Origin: JBOFOR01 sp051654865
Lineage (GTDB): Bacteria; Bacillota; Clostridia; Peptostreptococcales; Peptostreptococcaceae
Direction of reading: 5' to 3'
DNA length: 11,035 bases
Assembly (NCBI GenBank): GCA_051654865.1
Contig: JBOFYV010000003.1
Location: 1 to 11,035 of the forward strand
Under the pieces are notes generated by a model. It was given only the letters and a program-made list of their open reading frames with translations, searched no databases and was not told the origin of the DNA. Shown piece after piece: positions 1-6,547 of the stretch. Made by a program: the position numbers and the translations under genes. Numbering within the stretch: the stretch's first letter is position 1; every line of letters begins with the position of its first letter.

Positions 1-107
1 TTCCTATTTATCTATATGGTACCAAATATATTCCAAGTTAGCACTATTAATATATTATTAAGTAAGTTTTAATATATATCTTCCAACATTTGGCTTAGTA
101 AATATCA

Positions 108-194
108 TTAGCTGATAGGTGAATTATATAGGTCGCACCGACTTTCCTGCAGGGCGGAAGGAAGGCTTATCTAATACCCTTATTCACGGGCTAA
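108..194. other. GC-rich foldable intergenic element, family unknown
   Basis: In otherwise very AT-rich DNA, the stretch at about 130-190 is conspicuously GC-rich. It can fold on paper: TTAGC (108-112) pairs with GCTAA (190-194), and GTGAAT (119-124) pairs with ATTCAC (182-187). Between them are a GTCG-CAC-CGAC hairpin (132-142) and a CTTTCC/GGAAGG stem (142-147 with 156-161, one G-U). CCC (177-179) and GGG (188-190) could form a competing hairpin. It matches no riboswitch or ncRNA class I know (c-di-GMP I/II, SAM, TPP, glycine, cobalamin, T-box, ydaO were considered). It lies upstream of the likely phnX promoter, so it probably does not act as the phnX leader; it may be an independent RNA or the tail of an upstream unit. 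Bases 1-107 are AT-rich and hold no gene I can support. Confidence 0.4.
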
Positions 195-212
195 ATCACA
201 AAAAAGCAATAA

Positions 213-251
213 ATAACACGTATTTAACAATTAGTTAATACGGATTTAACA
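213..251 (+). promoter_or_regulatory. Candidate PhoP (Pho) box upstream of phnX
   Basis: Four hexamers recur at an exact 11-bp period: ATAACA (213-218), TTAACA (224-229), TTAATA (235-240), TTAACA (246-251). The Gram-positive PhoP response regulator is known to bind tandem TT(A/T/C)ACA-like repeats spaced about 11 bp, usually around -60 to -20. Here the repeats end 9 bp before a -10-like box (261-266), which gives just that geometry. The target operon releases phosphate from phosphonates, so phosphate-starvation activation makes sense. Seen: the periodic repeats. Inferred: PhoP binding. Confidence 0.65.
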
Positions 252-260
252 ATAATTCAT

Positions 261-266
261 TATATT
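261..266 (+). promoter_or_regulatory. -10 box of the phn operon promoter
   Basis: TATATT lies just downstream of the four Pho-like repeats. The sequence 17 bp further upstream (ATACGG) is no match to a -35 box, as expected of an activator-dependent promoter. Transcription would begin near 272, leaving a purine-rich, unstructured leader of roughly 65 nt that ends in a strong Shine-Dalgarno GGGAGG (325-330) before phnX. Confidence 0.5.
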
Positions 267-339
267 TAAAGAGTAAAAACAACAAAAAACAATTAAAAAC
301 ACAAAAACTAATATATATAAATTTGGGAGGAATATAAAA

Positions 340-1167
340 ATGAGTAAATTATACGGAAACAAAATAAATGCGGTAGTATTTGACTGGGCAGGTACAACAG
401 TAGACTATGGATGCTTTGCACCACTTAATGTATTCATAGAAATCTTCAACAAAAGAGGAATAGAAGTAACAATGGAAGAAGCAAGAAAACCAATGGGGAA
501 ATTAAAAATAGATCACGTAAGAGAAATGTGTGAAATGGAAAGAATAGCAAACCTATGGAAAGAAAAATTTGGACAATTACCAAATGAAGATGATGTAAAA
601 GCACTTTACGCAGATTTTGAGCCAATGTTATTTGAAACACTTAATAAATATTCAACACCAGTACCACATGTAATAGAAGTAGTACAAAACTTAAGAAACA
701 ATGGATTAAAAATAGGTTCAACAAGTGGATACACAAAAGAAATGATGGATATAGTAGCACCAAATGCTGCTGCACAAGGTTACAAACCAGACTTTGTAAT
801 TACAGCAACAGAAGTTCCACAAGGTAGACCATATCCATGGATGTGTTATGAAAATGCAAAAGCACTAAACGTATACCCAATGAAATCAATGGTAAAAGTA
901 GGAGATACAATAAGTGATATAAAAGAAGGAATAAACGCAGGAATGTGGGCAGTAGGTATAATAAAAGGATCTAGTGAATTAGGAATGACACAAGAACAGG
1001 TAAACAATATGCAAAAAGAAGAACTAGAAGCTAAGATGGAGATCGTAAAAGAAAGATATCTAAATGCAGGAGCACACTTTGTAATAGATAGTATGGGAGA
1101 GTTAGAAAGTGCATTAATAGCTATAGAAGAGCAAATAACAAAACAAGAGGAACTAGTAAATGCATAA
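340..1167 (+). CDS. phnX: Phosphonoacetaldehyde hydrolase (phosphonatase)
   Basis: Cytoplasmic HAD-superfamily enzyme that hydrolyses the C-P bond of phosphonoacetaldehyde to acetaldehyde and phosphate, the last step of 2-aminoethylphosphonate breakdown. The 275 residues match the family length. The N-terminal motif FDWAGTTVDYGCFAPL carries nucleophile Asp15; the Ala two residues later replaces the usual HAD second Asp, as is typical of phosphonatases. The cap segment ARKPMGKLKIDHVR supplies Lys56, equivalent to the Schiff-base Lys53 of the Bacillus cereus enzyme. GSTSGYT (126-132), GRPYPWMCY (162-170) and KVGDTISD (186-193, Asp189) complete the active site. The start is supported by GGGAGG nine bases upstream. 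It is first in the operon, behind a candidate Pho box, and its last 8 bases overlap the next gene. I see nothing truncated or missing. The assignment is secure. Confidence 0.96.
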   Translation: MSKLYGNKINAVVFDWAGTTVDYGCFAPLNVFIEIFNKRGIEVTMEEARKPMGKLKIDHVREMCEMERIANLWKEKFGQLPNEDDVKALYADFEPMLFETLNKYSTPVPHVIEVVQNLRNNGLKIGSTSGYTKEMMDIVAPNAAAQGYKPDFVITATEVPQGRPYPWMCYENAKALNVYPMKSMVKVGDTISDIKEGINAGMWAVGIIKGSSELGMTQEQVNNMQKEELEAKMEIVKERYLNAGAHFVIDSMGELESALIAIEEQITKQEELVNA

Positions 1168-2509
1168 AACTAGAACCTATAAAGCAGAAGGTGATATAAA
1201 TTTATCCTTAGAAAGATTAGAATGGATGGATGAATTATCAGATTCTACAAAAGGAATCCTACAAGAAGACCAAAAGTACTTTATACATCAATCAATGTCT
1301 ACTCCATGTATGAATGTAATGAAATCATGTAAGGGAATATACATTACAGACAATGAAGGAAAAACATATATGGATTTTCATGGAAACAACGTTCATCAAG
1401 TAGGATTTTCAAATGAAGACGTAGTAGAAGCCATAAAATCACAACTAGATGAACTATCATTTTGTACTAGAAGATACACCAACGAAAAAAGTATCCAACT
1501 AGCAAAAAAACTAACAACACTAGCGCCAGGAAGATTAAATAAATTACTATTTGCACCAGGAGCAACTTCATCTATTGGAATGGCATTAAAACTAACAAGG
1601 ATAGCCACAGGAAAATACAAAACTCTATCAATGTGGGACTCTTTCCATGGAGCAAGTATGGATGCAATCTCAATCGGAGGAGAATCATCCTTTAAAGATG
1701 GACTAGGACCATTGCTAGCAGGATGTGAGCATACAATACCCTATAATTCTTACAGATGCTTTATGGGAGAATGTAAAGATTGCGAACTAAAATGCGTAGA
1801 TTATATAGAATTTATATTACAGAGGGAAAATGATATCGGAGGAATAATAATAGAAACAATCAGAAACACAGACGTACAAATACCAACAAAACAATACTAC
1901 AAAAAAATAAGAGCACTATGTGATAAGTACAATGTATTACTAATACTTGATGAAACAGCCATAGGACTAGGAAGAACCGGAAAAATGTTTGCGTTTGAGC
2001 ACTTTGATATAGAACCAGATATGGTAGTACTAGGAAAAGGACTCGGCGGAGGAGTATTTCCACTATCAACATTAATAGTAAACGAAAAGCTAGACATAGC
2101 AAAAAACGTATCACTAGGACACTATACACATGAAAAAACACCAGTAGGAAGTGCAGCATCACTAGCAGCAATAAACTACATAGAAGAAAATAACATACTG
2201 CAACATGTAGAGCATATGAGTGCATACATAAGGCAACAATTAGAGCAATTAGCAAAAGAATATGAAATAATCGGGGACATAAGAGGAATAGGACTACTAT
2301 ATGGAGTAGAACTAGTAAAAGACAAATACACAAAAGAAAAAGCAATAGAAGAAGCAGAAAAAGTAATGTACAGCGCCCTAAGAAAAGGAATGAGCTTTAA
2401 AATATCCCAAGGAAACGTAATAACACTATCACCACCACTAATTATTACAAAGGATGAAATAGACAAAGCAATAGAAATACTAAAAGAATCATTAAAAGAA
2501 CTCAACTAA
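1160..2509 (+). CDS. pbfA: Class III PLP enzyme, probable (R)-1-hydroxy-2-aminoethylphosphonate ammonia-lyase
   Basis: PLP enzyme of the class III aminotransferase fold, 449 residues. Visible motifs: GATSSIG phosphate-binding loop (134-140), WDSFHGAS (159-166), ILDETAIGLGRTG (262-274, Asp264 for the pyridine nitrogen) and LGKGLGGG with PLP lysine Lys293. Members of this fold found between phnX and phnW have been shown elsewhere to be PbfA, an ammonia-lyase converting (R)-1-hydroxy-2-aminoethylphosphonate to phosphonoacetaldehyde plus ammonia, feeding the PhnX substrate. That role is inferred here from fold plus context; an ordinary transaminase acting on an aminophosphonate is the alternative. 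The gene overlaps phnX by 8 bases, and its Shine-Dalgarno (GAGG, 1147-1150) lies inside phnX, which implies coupled translation. A cysteine cluster (C200, C205, C208, C212) is unusual for the fold and could bind a metal. Confidence 0.78.
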   Translation: MHKTRTYKAEGDINLSLERLEWMDELSDSTKGILQEDQKYFIHQSMSTPCMNVMKSCKGIYITDNEGKTYMDFHGNNVHQVGFSNEDVVEAIKSQLDELSFCTRRYTNEKSIQLAKKLTTLAPGRLNKLLFAPGATSSIGMALKLTRIATGKYKTLSMWDSFHGASMDAISIGGESSFKDGLGPLLAGCEHTIPYNSYRCFMGECKDCELKCVDYIEFILQRENDIGGIIIETIRNTDVQIPTKQYYKKIRALCDKYNVLLILDETAIGLGRTGKMFAFEHFDIEPDMVVLGKGLGGGVFPLSTLIVNEKLDIAKNVSLGHYTHEKTPVGSAASLAAINYIEENNILQHVEHMSAYIRQQLEQLAKEYEIIGDIRGIGLLYGVELVKDKYTKEKAIEEAEKVMYSALRKGMSFKISQGNVITLSPPLIITKDEIDKAIEILKESLKELN

Positions 2510-2561
2510 AAATTCACCCAGCGAAATTAGACGCCAAAATATAGAGTTTAGATGAAAGTAA

Positions 2562-2666
2562 GTATAGTAACGGAGCGAAGAAGGATAGTTATATAAGTTG
2601 TAGCGACATTGCAGCTTGCCTGCCTGGAGCAAAACTTATATAACTATCCTTCTGAGCGGACTATAT
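2562..2666. repeat. Long palindromic element between pbfA and phnW
   Basis: Two perfect 21-base arms (2579-2599 and 2633-2653) face each other across a 33-base loop. The loop is GC-richer and can itself fold (TTGC 2609-2612 with GCAA 2629-2632, or GCAG 2611-2614 with CTGC 2620-2623). Outside the arms, TATAGT (2563-2568) pairs with ACTATA (2660-2665) across an internal loop that has GGAGCGA on one side and GAGCGG on the other. No T-run follows, so it is not a standard terminator. Its size and symmetry resemble dispersed palindromic repeats (REP or MITE-like), but I cannot test copy number. It may modulate phnW expression or protect the upstream mRNA. The 191-base gap holds no ORF. Confidence 0.7.
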
Positions 2667-2700
2667 ACCAATCAAAACAATAAATCTTAAGGAGAATACA

Positions 2701-3834
2701 ATGAAGAATTTAGAATTTATACCTGAAAACAAATACATCCTACTAACACCAGGACCATTATCAACTACAAAATCAGTAAGAGCATCAATGCTAAATGACT
2801 GGTGCACATGGGACAATGAATACAACAACCTAGTACAAGATGTAAGAAATAGATTAGTAAACCTAGCAACAACAAACACAGAAAAATACACAACAATACT
2901 AATGCAAGGAAGCGGAACATTTGCAGTAGAAGCAACGATAGGAAGTACAGTACCACAAAACGGAAAACTATTAGTAATAGACAACGGAGCATACGGAAGC
3001 AGAATAAAGCAAATCGCAGAATATATGAAAATGAATGTAGTAGCATGTGGATTCAAAGATTCTGAAAGTATAGATACACAAAAAGTATCAAAAATACTAG
3101 AAGAAGACCAAGCAATAACACACGTAGCGATGGTTCACTGTGAAACAACTACAGGAATACTAAACCCAATAGAAGAAGTAAGCAAAATAGTAAAAGCACA
3201 TAACAAAGTATACATAGTAGATGCTATGAGTAGCTTTGGAGGAATCAAAATAGATGTAGATGAACTTAATATAGACTTTTTAATAAGTAGTGCAAACAAG
3301 TGTATACAAGGAGTACCAGGATTTGGATTTATAATAGCAAACAAAGAAGAATTAGAAAAATGTAAAGGTATATCGAGGTCATTATCATTAGACATATATG
3401 ATCAATGGGATGTAATGGAAAAAGGAAATGGAAAATGGAGATTTACCTCACCTACACATGTAGTTAGAGCATTCTACCAAGCTTTATTAGAATTAGAAGC
3501 AGAAGGTGGGGTAGAAGCTAGAAATAATAGATATAGCACTAGCCAAAAAGTAATAGCTACAAAATTAAAAGACTTTGGATTCAATACATTAATAGAAGAA
3601 TCTAAGCAATCTCCAATAATAACAACATTCTTATATCCTGAAAATGTAGAATTTAGTTTCAAAGAGTTCTACACATATCTAAAAGAAAATGGGTTTGTAA
3701 TATATCCAGGAAAGCTAACTGATGTAGAAACATTTAGAATAGGAAGTATAGGAGAAGTTTACCCTGAAGATATGGAAAGATTAGTAGGATTGGTAGAGAA
3801 GTTTACACTTTCGTTAAAGGAAGTTTGTTTATAA
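2701..3834 (+). CDS. phnW: 2-aminoethylphosphonate:pyruvate aminotransferase
   Basis: Cytoplasmic PLP class V (fold type I) transaminase that moves the amino group of 2-aminoethylphosphonate to pyruvate, giving phosphonoacetaldehyde and alanine. At 377 residues it has the family's normal length. Diagnostic stretches are LLTPGPLSTT (14-23), the QGSGTFAVEA phosphate-binding loop (69-78), HCETTTGILNP (146-156), VDAMSSFGG (173-181, Asp174 against the pyridine ring), SSANKCIQGVPGFGF (196-210, PLP lysine Lys200) and FRIGSIGEV (345-353, Arg346 in the carboxylate/phosphonate site). The start is fixed by AAGGAG (2689-2694) about six bases upstream. It is separated from pbfA by the palindromic element but shares its strand and pathway, with no terminator between them, so it is probably the operon's third gene. 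Its product is the substrate of PhnX at the operon's head. Confidence 0.96.
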   Translation: MKNLEFIPENKYILLTPGPLSTTKSVRASMLNDWCTWDNEYNNLVQDVRNRLVNLATTNTEKYTTILMQGSGTFAVEATIGSTVPQNGKLLVIDNGAYGSRIKQIAEYMKMNVVACGFKDSESIDTQKVSKILEEDQAITHVAMVHCETTTGILNPIEEVSKIVKAHNKVYIVDAMSSFGGIKIDVDELNIDFLISSANKCIQGVPGFGFIIANKEELEKCKGISRSLSLDIYDQWDVMEKGNGKWRFTSPTHVVRAFYQALLELEAEGGVEARNNRYSTSQKVIATKLKDFGFNTLIEESKQSPIITTFLYPENVEFSFKEFYTYLKENGFVIYPGKLTDVETFRIGSIGEVYPEDMERLVGLVEKFTLSLKEVCL

Positions 3835-3835
3835 T

Positions 3836-3876
3836 AAATAAGCCGTAAATCAAAAAGATTTACGGCTTATTTATTT
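3836..3876 (+). terminator. Intrinsic terminator of the phn operon
   Basis: A 16-bp perfect stem (3836-3851 with 3857-3872) closes over an AAAAA loop. Its core is AAGCCGTAAATC/GATTTACGGCTT, followed by a T-rich tail (TTTATTT). The base of the stem can extend by three more pairs into the phnW stop codon. Its 3' arm directly abuts the next inverted repeat. Confidence 0.88.
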
Positions 3877-3920
3877 AATTGTGAAATATTCAATAATAAG
3901 TGAATATTTCACAATTAAAT
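3873..3920. promoter_or_regulatory. 20-bp perfect inverted repeat upstream of the kinase
   Basis: The arms at 3873-3892 and 3901-3920 are exact reverse complements around ATAATAAG. Each arm is itself a near-palindrome built on TTGTGAA or TTCACAA half-sites (GTGAATATTTCAC in the right arm), recalling Rex- or CRP/FNR-type sites, although the spacing is one base off either consensus. It ends where the kinase promoter's -35 region would start. It could be an operator or a second, tandem terminator, since TTATTTTT follows. Confidence 0.55.
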
Positions 3921-3943
3921 ATGTTATTTTTAAAACAAAGTAG

Positions 3944-3949
3944 TATAAT
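3944..3949 (+). promoter_or_regulatory. -10 box, promoter of the histidine kinase gene
   Basis: A consensus TATAAT stands about 80 bases before the kinase start, downstream of the phn terminator. The -35 position (3921-3926, ATGTTA, 17-bp spacer) is weak, which would fit activation from the adjacent inverted repeat. Such boxes arise by chance in AT-rich DNA, so support is moderate. Confidence 0.4.
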
Positions 3950-4027
3950 AATATTTATACAACAAAAAACATATCAAACACGTATATATGTATAAATATG
4001 TACAAAAAGTGTTATTGGGGGAGATTG

Positions 4028-6433
4028 ATGAAAGTATTATTAAACAGTATAGATAATTACGTTCTAGTACTAAATTCACAACAAAGGATAACGTTTTGTA
4101 ACGATAAACTATTAAGAAAATTAGGATTTAGTGAAGATGAAATATATAAGTATGATATTTTAAAACTACTGAAAAATCAGTCATATAATGATATTAAATA
4201 CTTAAGTAGCATAAAAGAAGAGGAAAAAATAAATATAGATTTAGCATTAAAATCAAAAGGTAATGGTGACATTTTATTTAATGCAGACATACTAATAAAA
4301 AAGTTTGAAGGCAAGAAATCTATATTTATAATAGCCAAAGAAATAACTGAAAAATATTATACAAAAGAAGATTTAGAGCAGATATTAGATAATATTCCAT
4401 ATAGTATATGGGTAAAGGACAAAGATAGTAAATATAAATATACTAATGAAAAATATGCAAAACTAAATAAAAAAGACAAGCAAGATATTATAGGTAAATA
4501 TGACTATGATTTATGGGATGCAAAAACAAGTGATTATTTTAAACTGATAGATAATAAAGTGTTAAAAAATAAAACAGCACAAGAATATGAAGAATGCATA
4601 AATCGAGGCGATGGAGACGAGTGGTTTGAAACCTATAAGGCCCCTATTTTTGATAAAGAAAAAAATGAAGAATATGTATTAGGACAAACTAAAAATATAA
4701 CACTAAATAAGGTTTTAAATAGAAAAGCAGAAAATAAATTTGAAAAAATATCTCAACTTGAAGAGATATTAAGCCATGGATACAACAAAATGGACAATGA
4801 AAATTTATTGCAAGAATTTGGGCAAGTAATTTTTGAAAATTTTAAAGTAGACACTTTAGCTATACAAATTTTTAGCAAAGATAATAAGCAATTTAAAAAT
4901 GCGGTTATTTTAGGTGAATTTATCAATATACTTGGTAAAGAAGAAATTGATATAAATGATTATAATTTAAAAGAAATGCTAAAAACGAATGTAGTAGAAG
5001 GAATAAAACGATTTGAAGAAATAAAAAATCCACATATAAAAGAAGTAATGTTAAAAAATAACATTAATTATATGGGAATATATAAGATAATGTATAAGGA
5101 TGAGATTCTAGGGCTACTTAGTATATACTACAAAGAAAAAGATAAAGTAATCATAATTAGAGATGATTATGTAAAATCAATATGTAATCAAATGGGTATA
5201 TATTTAAAAAATAAATATCTACTTGAAGATTTATCAGTAGAGCTAAAGAATAGAAAAGAACTAGAGAGAGACTTACAGGATTTTGTAGACATATCTGTAG
5301 ATCTTGTAGGTAAATTTACTATAGATGGTAAAATAATTGAGATAAATAATAAGTGGATTCAAACGTTAGGTTGGACTGAAGATGAGTTTAGAAATAAAAA
5401 TATCCTAGATTTAGTTCACCCTAATGACTTATTACCTTCAATAGAGACAGTATATAATCAAGAAAATATATCGGGGTATAATACTAATCGGATGCTTTGC
5501 AAAGATGGAACTTATAAAAATTTTAAATGGAATTACAAAATTATACGAGATAAACATATTATAGTAGCTACGGCAAGAGATATCACCAAAGAAATAGAAG
5601 AAGAAAAGAAAAAACAAAAATTAGAAGAAACAATAAAATTAGAAAGTTTTAAAAATGAGTTTTTTGCAAATCTATCACATGAATTTAAAACACCTCTTAA
5701 TATCATATTAAGTTCTATTCAATTATTAAATAAAAGAATGGAACGAGACAACATAGAAGAGGATAACATATATAGAAGATACTCGCGATTAATACGACAA
5801 AATTCATATAGACTACTTAGATTAGTAAATAATCTAATTGATATTACTAGAATAGATAGTAATTATTATGAACTTCAATTAGAAAATTGTAACATAGTAA
5901 ACATAATAGAGAATATAACGTTATCAGTAGCGCAATACATAGAAGACAAAGGAATAAATTTAATTTTTGATACTAATTATGAAGAACAAATAATTGCTTG
6001 TGATCAAGATAAAATAGAAAGAATACTGTTAAATTTACTATCAAATGCTGTGAAGTATACAAATAGGGGAGGAGAAATATTTGTAAACTTAATAGTAGAA
6101 AATAACAAAGTAATAATATCAGTAAAAGATAGCGGTATAGGTATAGAAGAAGAAAAATTACAATCGATATTTGAGAGATTTAAACGAGTAGACGATGTTC
6201 TAAGTAGAAGGTGTGAGGGAAGTGGAATAGGTCTATCTTTAGTAAAAGCTTTGGTAGAACTTCATGATGGTAAGATAGATGTAAATAGTGAAGTAAATAA
6301 AGGGACAGAATTTATATTTGAAATACCAATTACATTAGTAGAATCAAAAGAAGTAAACTTATTAACTGACTACAGCTATGATAACATACAAATAGAAAAG
6401 TGCAACATAGAATTTTCTGATATATATTCATAA
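4028..6433 (+). CDS. Soluble PAS-PAS-GAF-PAS sensor histidine kinase, orphan
   Basis: Cytoplasmic sensor kinase that should autophosphorylate on a histidine and pass phosphate to a response regulator. I chose ATG 4028 (801 residues) over ATG 3998 because GGGGGAG lies just ahead of it and nothing resembling a Shine-Dalgarno precedes 3998. Order: PAS (about 8-110), PAS (about 116-232), GAF-like region (about 245-395), PAS (about 413-525), HisKA with NLSHEFKTPLN (His551), HATPase with N-box LLNLLSNAVKYT (668-679), DSGIGIE (701-707) and GSGIGLSLVK (731-740), then a 30-residue tail. There is no signal peptide, membrane segment or receiver domain, so ligands must be intracellular. No response regulator is nearby. 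Orphan PAS kinases of clostridia often act on Spo0A, which is a possibility here but not shown. The gene is a single unit flanked by terminators and ends in five consecutive in-frame TAA codons. Confidence 0.9.
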   Translation: MKVLLNSIDNYVLVLNSQQRITFCNDKLLRKLGFSEDEIYKYDILKLLKNQSYNDIKYLSSIKEEEKINIDLALKSKGNGDILFNADILIKKFEGKKSIFIIAKEITEKYYTKEDLEQILDNIPYSIWVKDKDSKYKYTNEKYAKLNKKDKQDIIGKYDYDLWDAKTSDYFKLIDNKVLKNKTAQEYEECINRGDGDEWFETYKAPIFDKEKNEEYVLGQTKNITLNKVLNRKAENKFEKISQLEEILSHGYNKMDNENLLQEFGQVIFENFKVDTLAIQIFSKDNKQFKNAVILGEFINILGKEEIDINDYNLKEMLKTNVVEGIKRFEEIKNPHIKEVMLKNNINYMGIYKIMYKDEILGLLSIYYKEKDKVIIIRDDYVKSICNQMGIYLKNKYLLEDLSVELKNRKELERDLQDFVDISVDLVGKFTIDGKIIEINNKWIQTLGWTEDEFRNKNILDLVHPNDLLPSIETVYNQENISGYNTNRMLCKDGTYKNFKWNYKIIRDKHIIVATARDITKEIEEEKKKQKLEETIKLESFKNEFFANLSHEFKTPLNIILSSIQLLNKRMERDNIEEDNIYRRYSRLIRQNSYRLLRLVNNLIDITRIDSNYYELQLENCNIVNIIENITLSVAQYIEDKGINLIFDTNYEEQIIACDQDKIERILLNLLSNAVKYTNRGGEIFVNLIVENNKVIISVKDSGIGIEEEKLQSIFERFKRVDDVLSRRCEGSGIGLSLVKALVELHDGKIDVNSEVNKGTEFIFEIPITLVESKEVNLLTDYSYDNIQIEKCNIEFSDIYS

Positions 6434-6443
6434 TAATAATAAT

Positions 6444-6480
6444 AAACACCTAGATAAACCACAATTATCTAGGTGTTTTT
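6444..6480 (+). terminator. Intrinsic terminator after the histidine kinase
   Basis: A 14-bp perfect stem (6444-6457 with 6465-6478; core AACACCTAGATAA/TTATCTAGGTGTT) has a 7-base loop ACCACAA and runs directly into a T tract. It isolates the kinase from the following three-gene unit. Confidence 0.92.
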
Positions 6481-6547
6481 TTGTTATAGAGGACTTCTTA
6501 TTAGGAAAGAATAAAAATATAAGTAAATATTAATAAGGATGGAAAAT

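Noticed and set aside
108..194. Known riboswitch controlling phnX
   Set aside because: I could not match conserved cores of c-di-GMP I/II, SAM, TPP, glycine, lysine, cobalamin, ydaO, M-box or T-box elements, and the likely promoter lies downstream of the element.
1860..2345. Minus-strand frame of 161 codons opposite pbfA, very Leu-rich
   Set aside because: The Leu/Val richness is the mirror of A-ending codons on the coding strand; it looks like a membrane protein only by that artefact.
2562..2666. Intrinsic terminator between pbfA and phnW
   Set aside because: The stem is long, but the 3' side continues CTGAGCGGAC with no T-run, so standard termination is unlikely.
3998..4027. Ten extra N-terminal residues for the histidine kinase from ATG 3998
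   Set aside because: No Shine-Dalgarno precedes 3998, while GGGGGAG stands just before ATG 4028, so the shorter form was chosen.
6431..6445. Run of five in-frame TAA triplets after the kinase
   Set aside because: A short (TAA)n repeat is easily made by slippage in AT-rich DNA; I see no function beyond reinforced termination.
6539..6547. Upstream start ATG 6539 for the methyltransferase
   Set aside because: AAGG directly touches this ATG with no spacer; the same Shine-Dalgarno is well spaced for ATG 6548.
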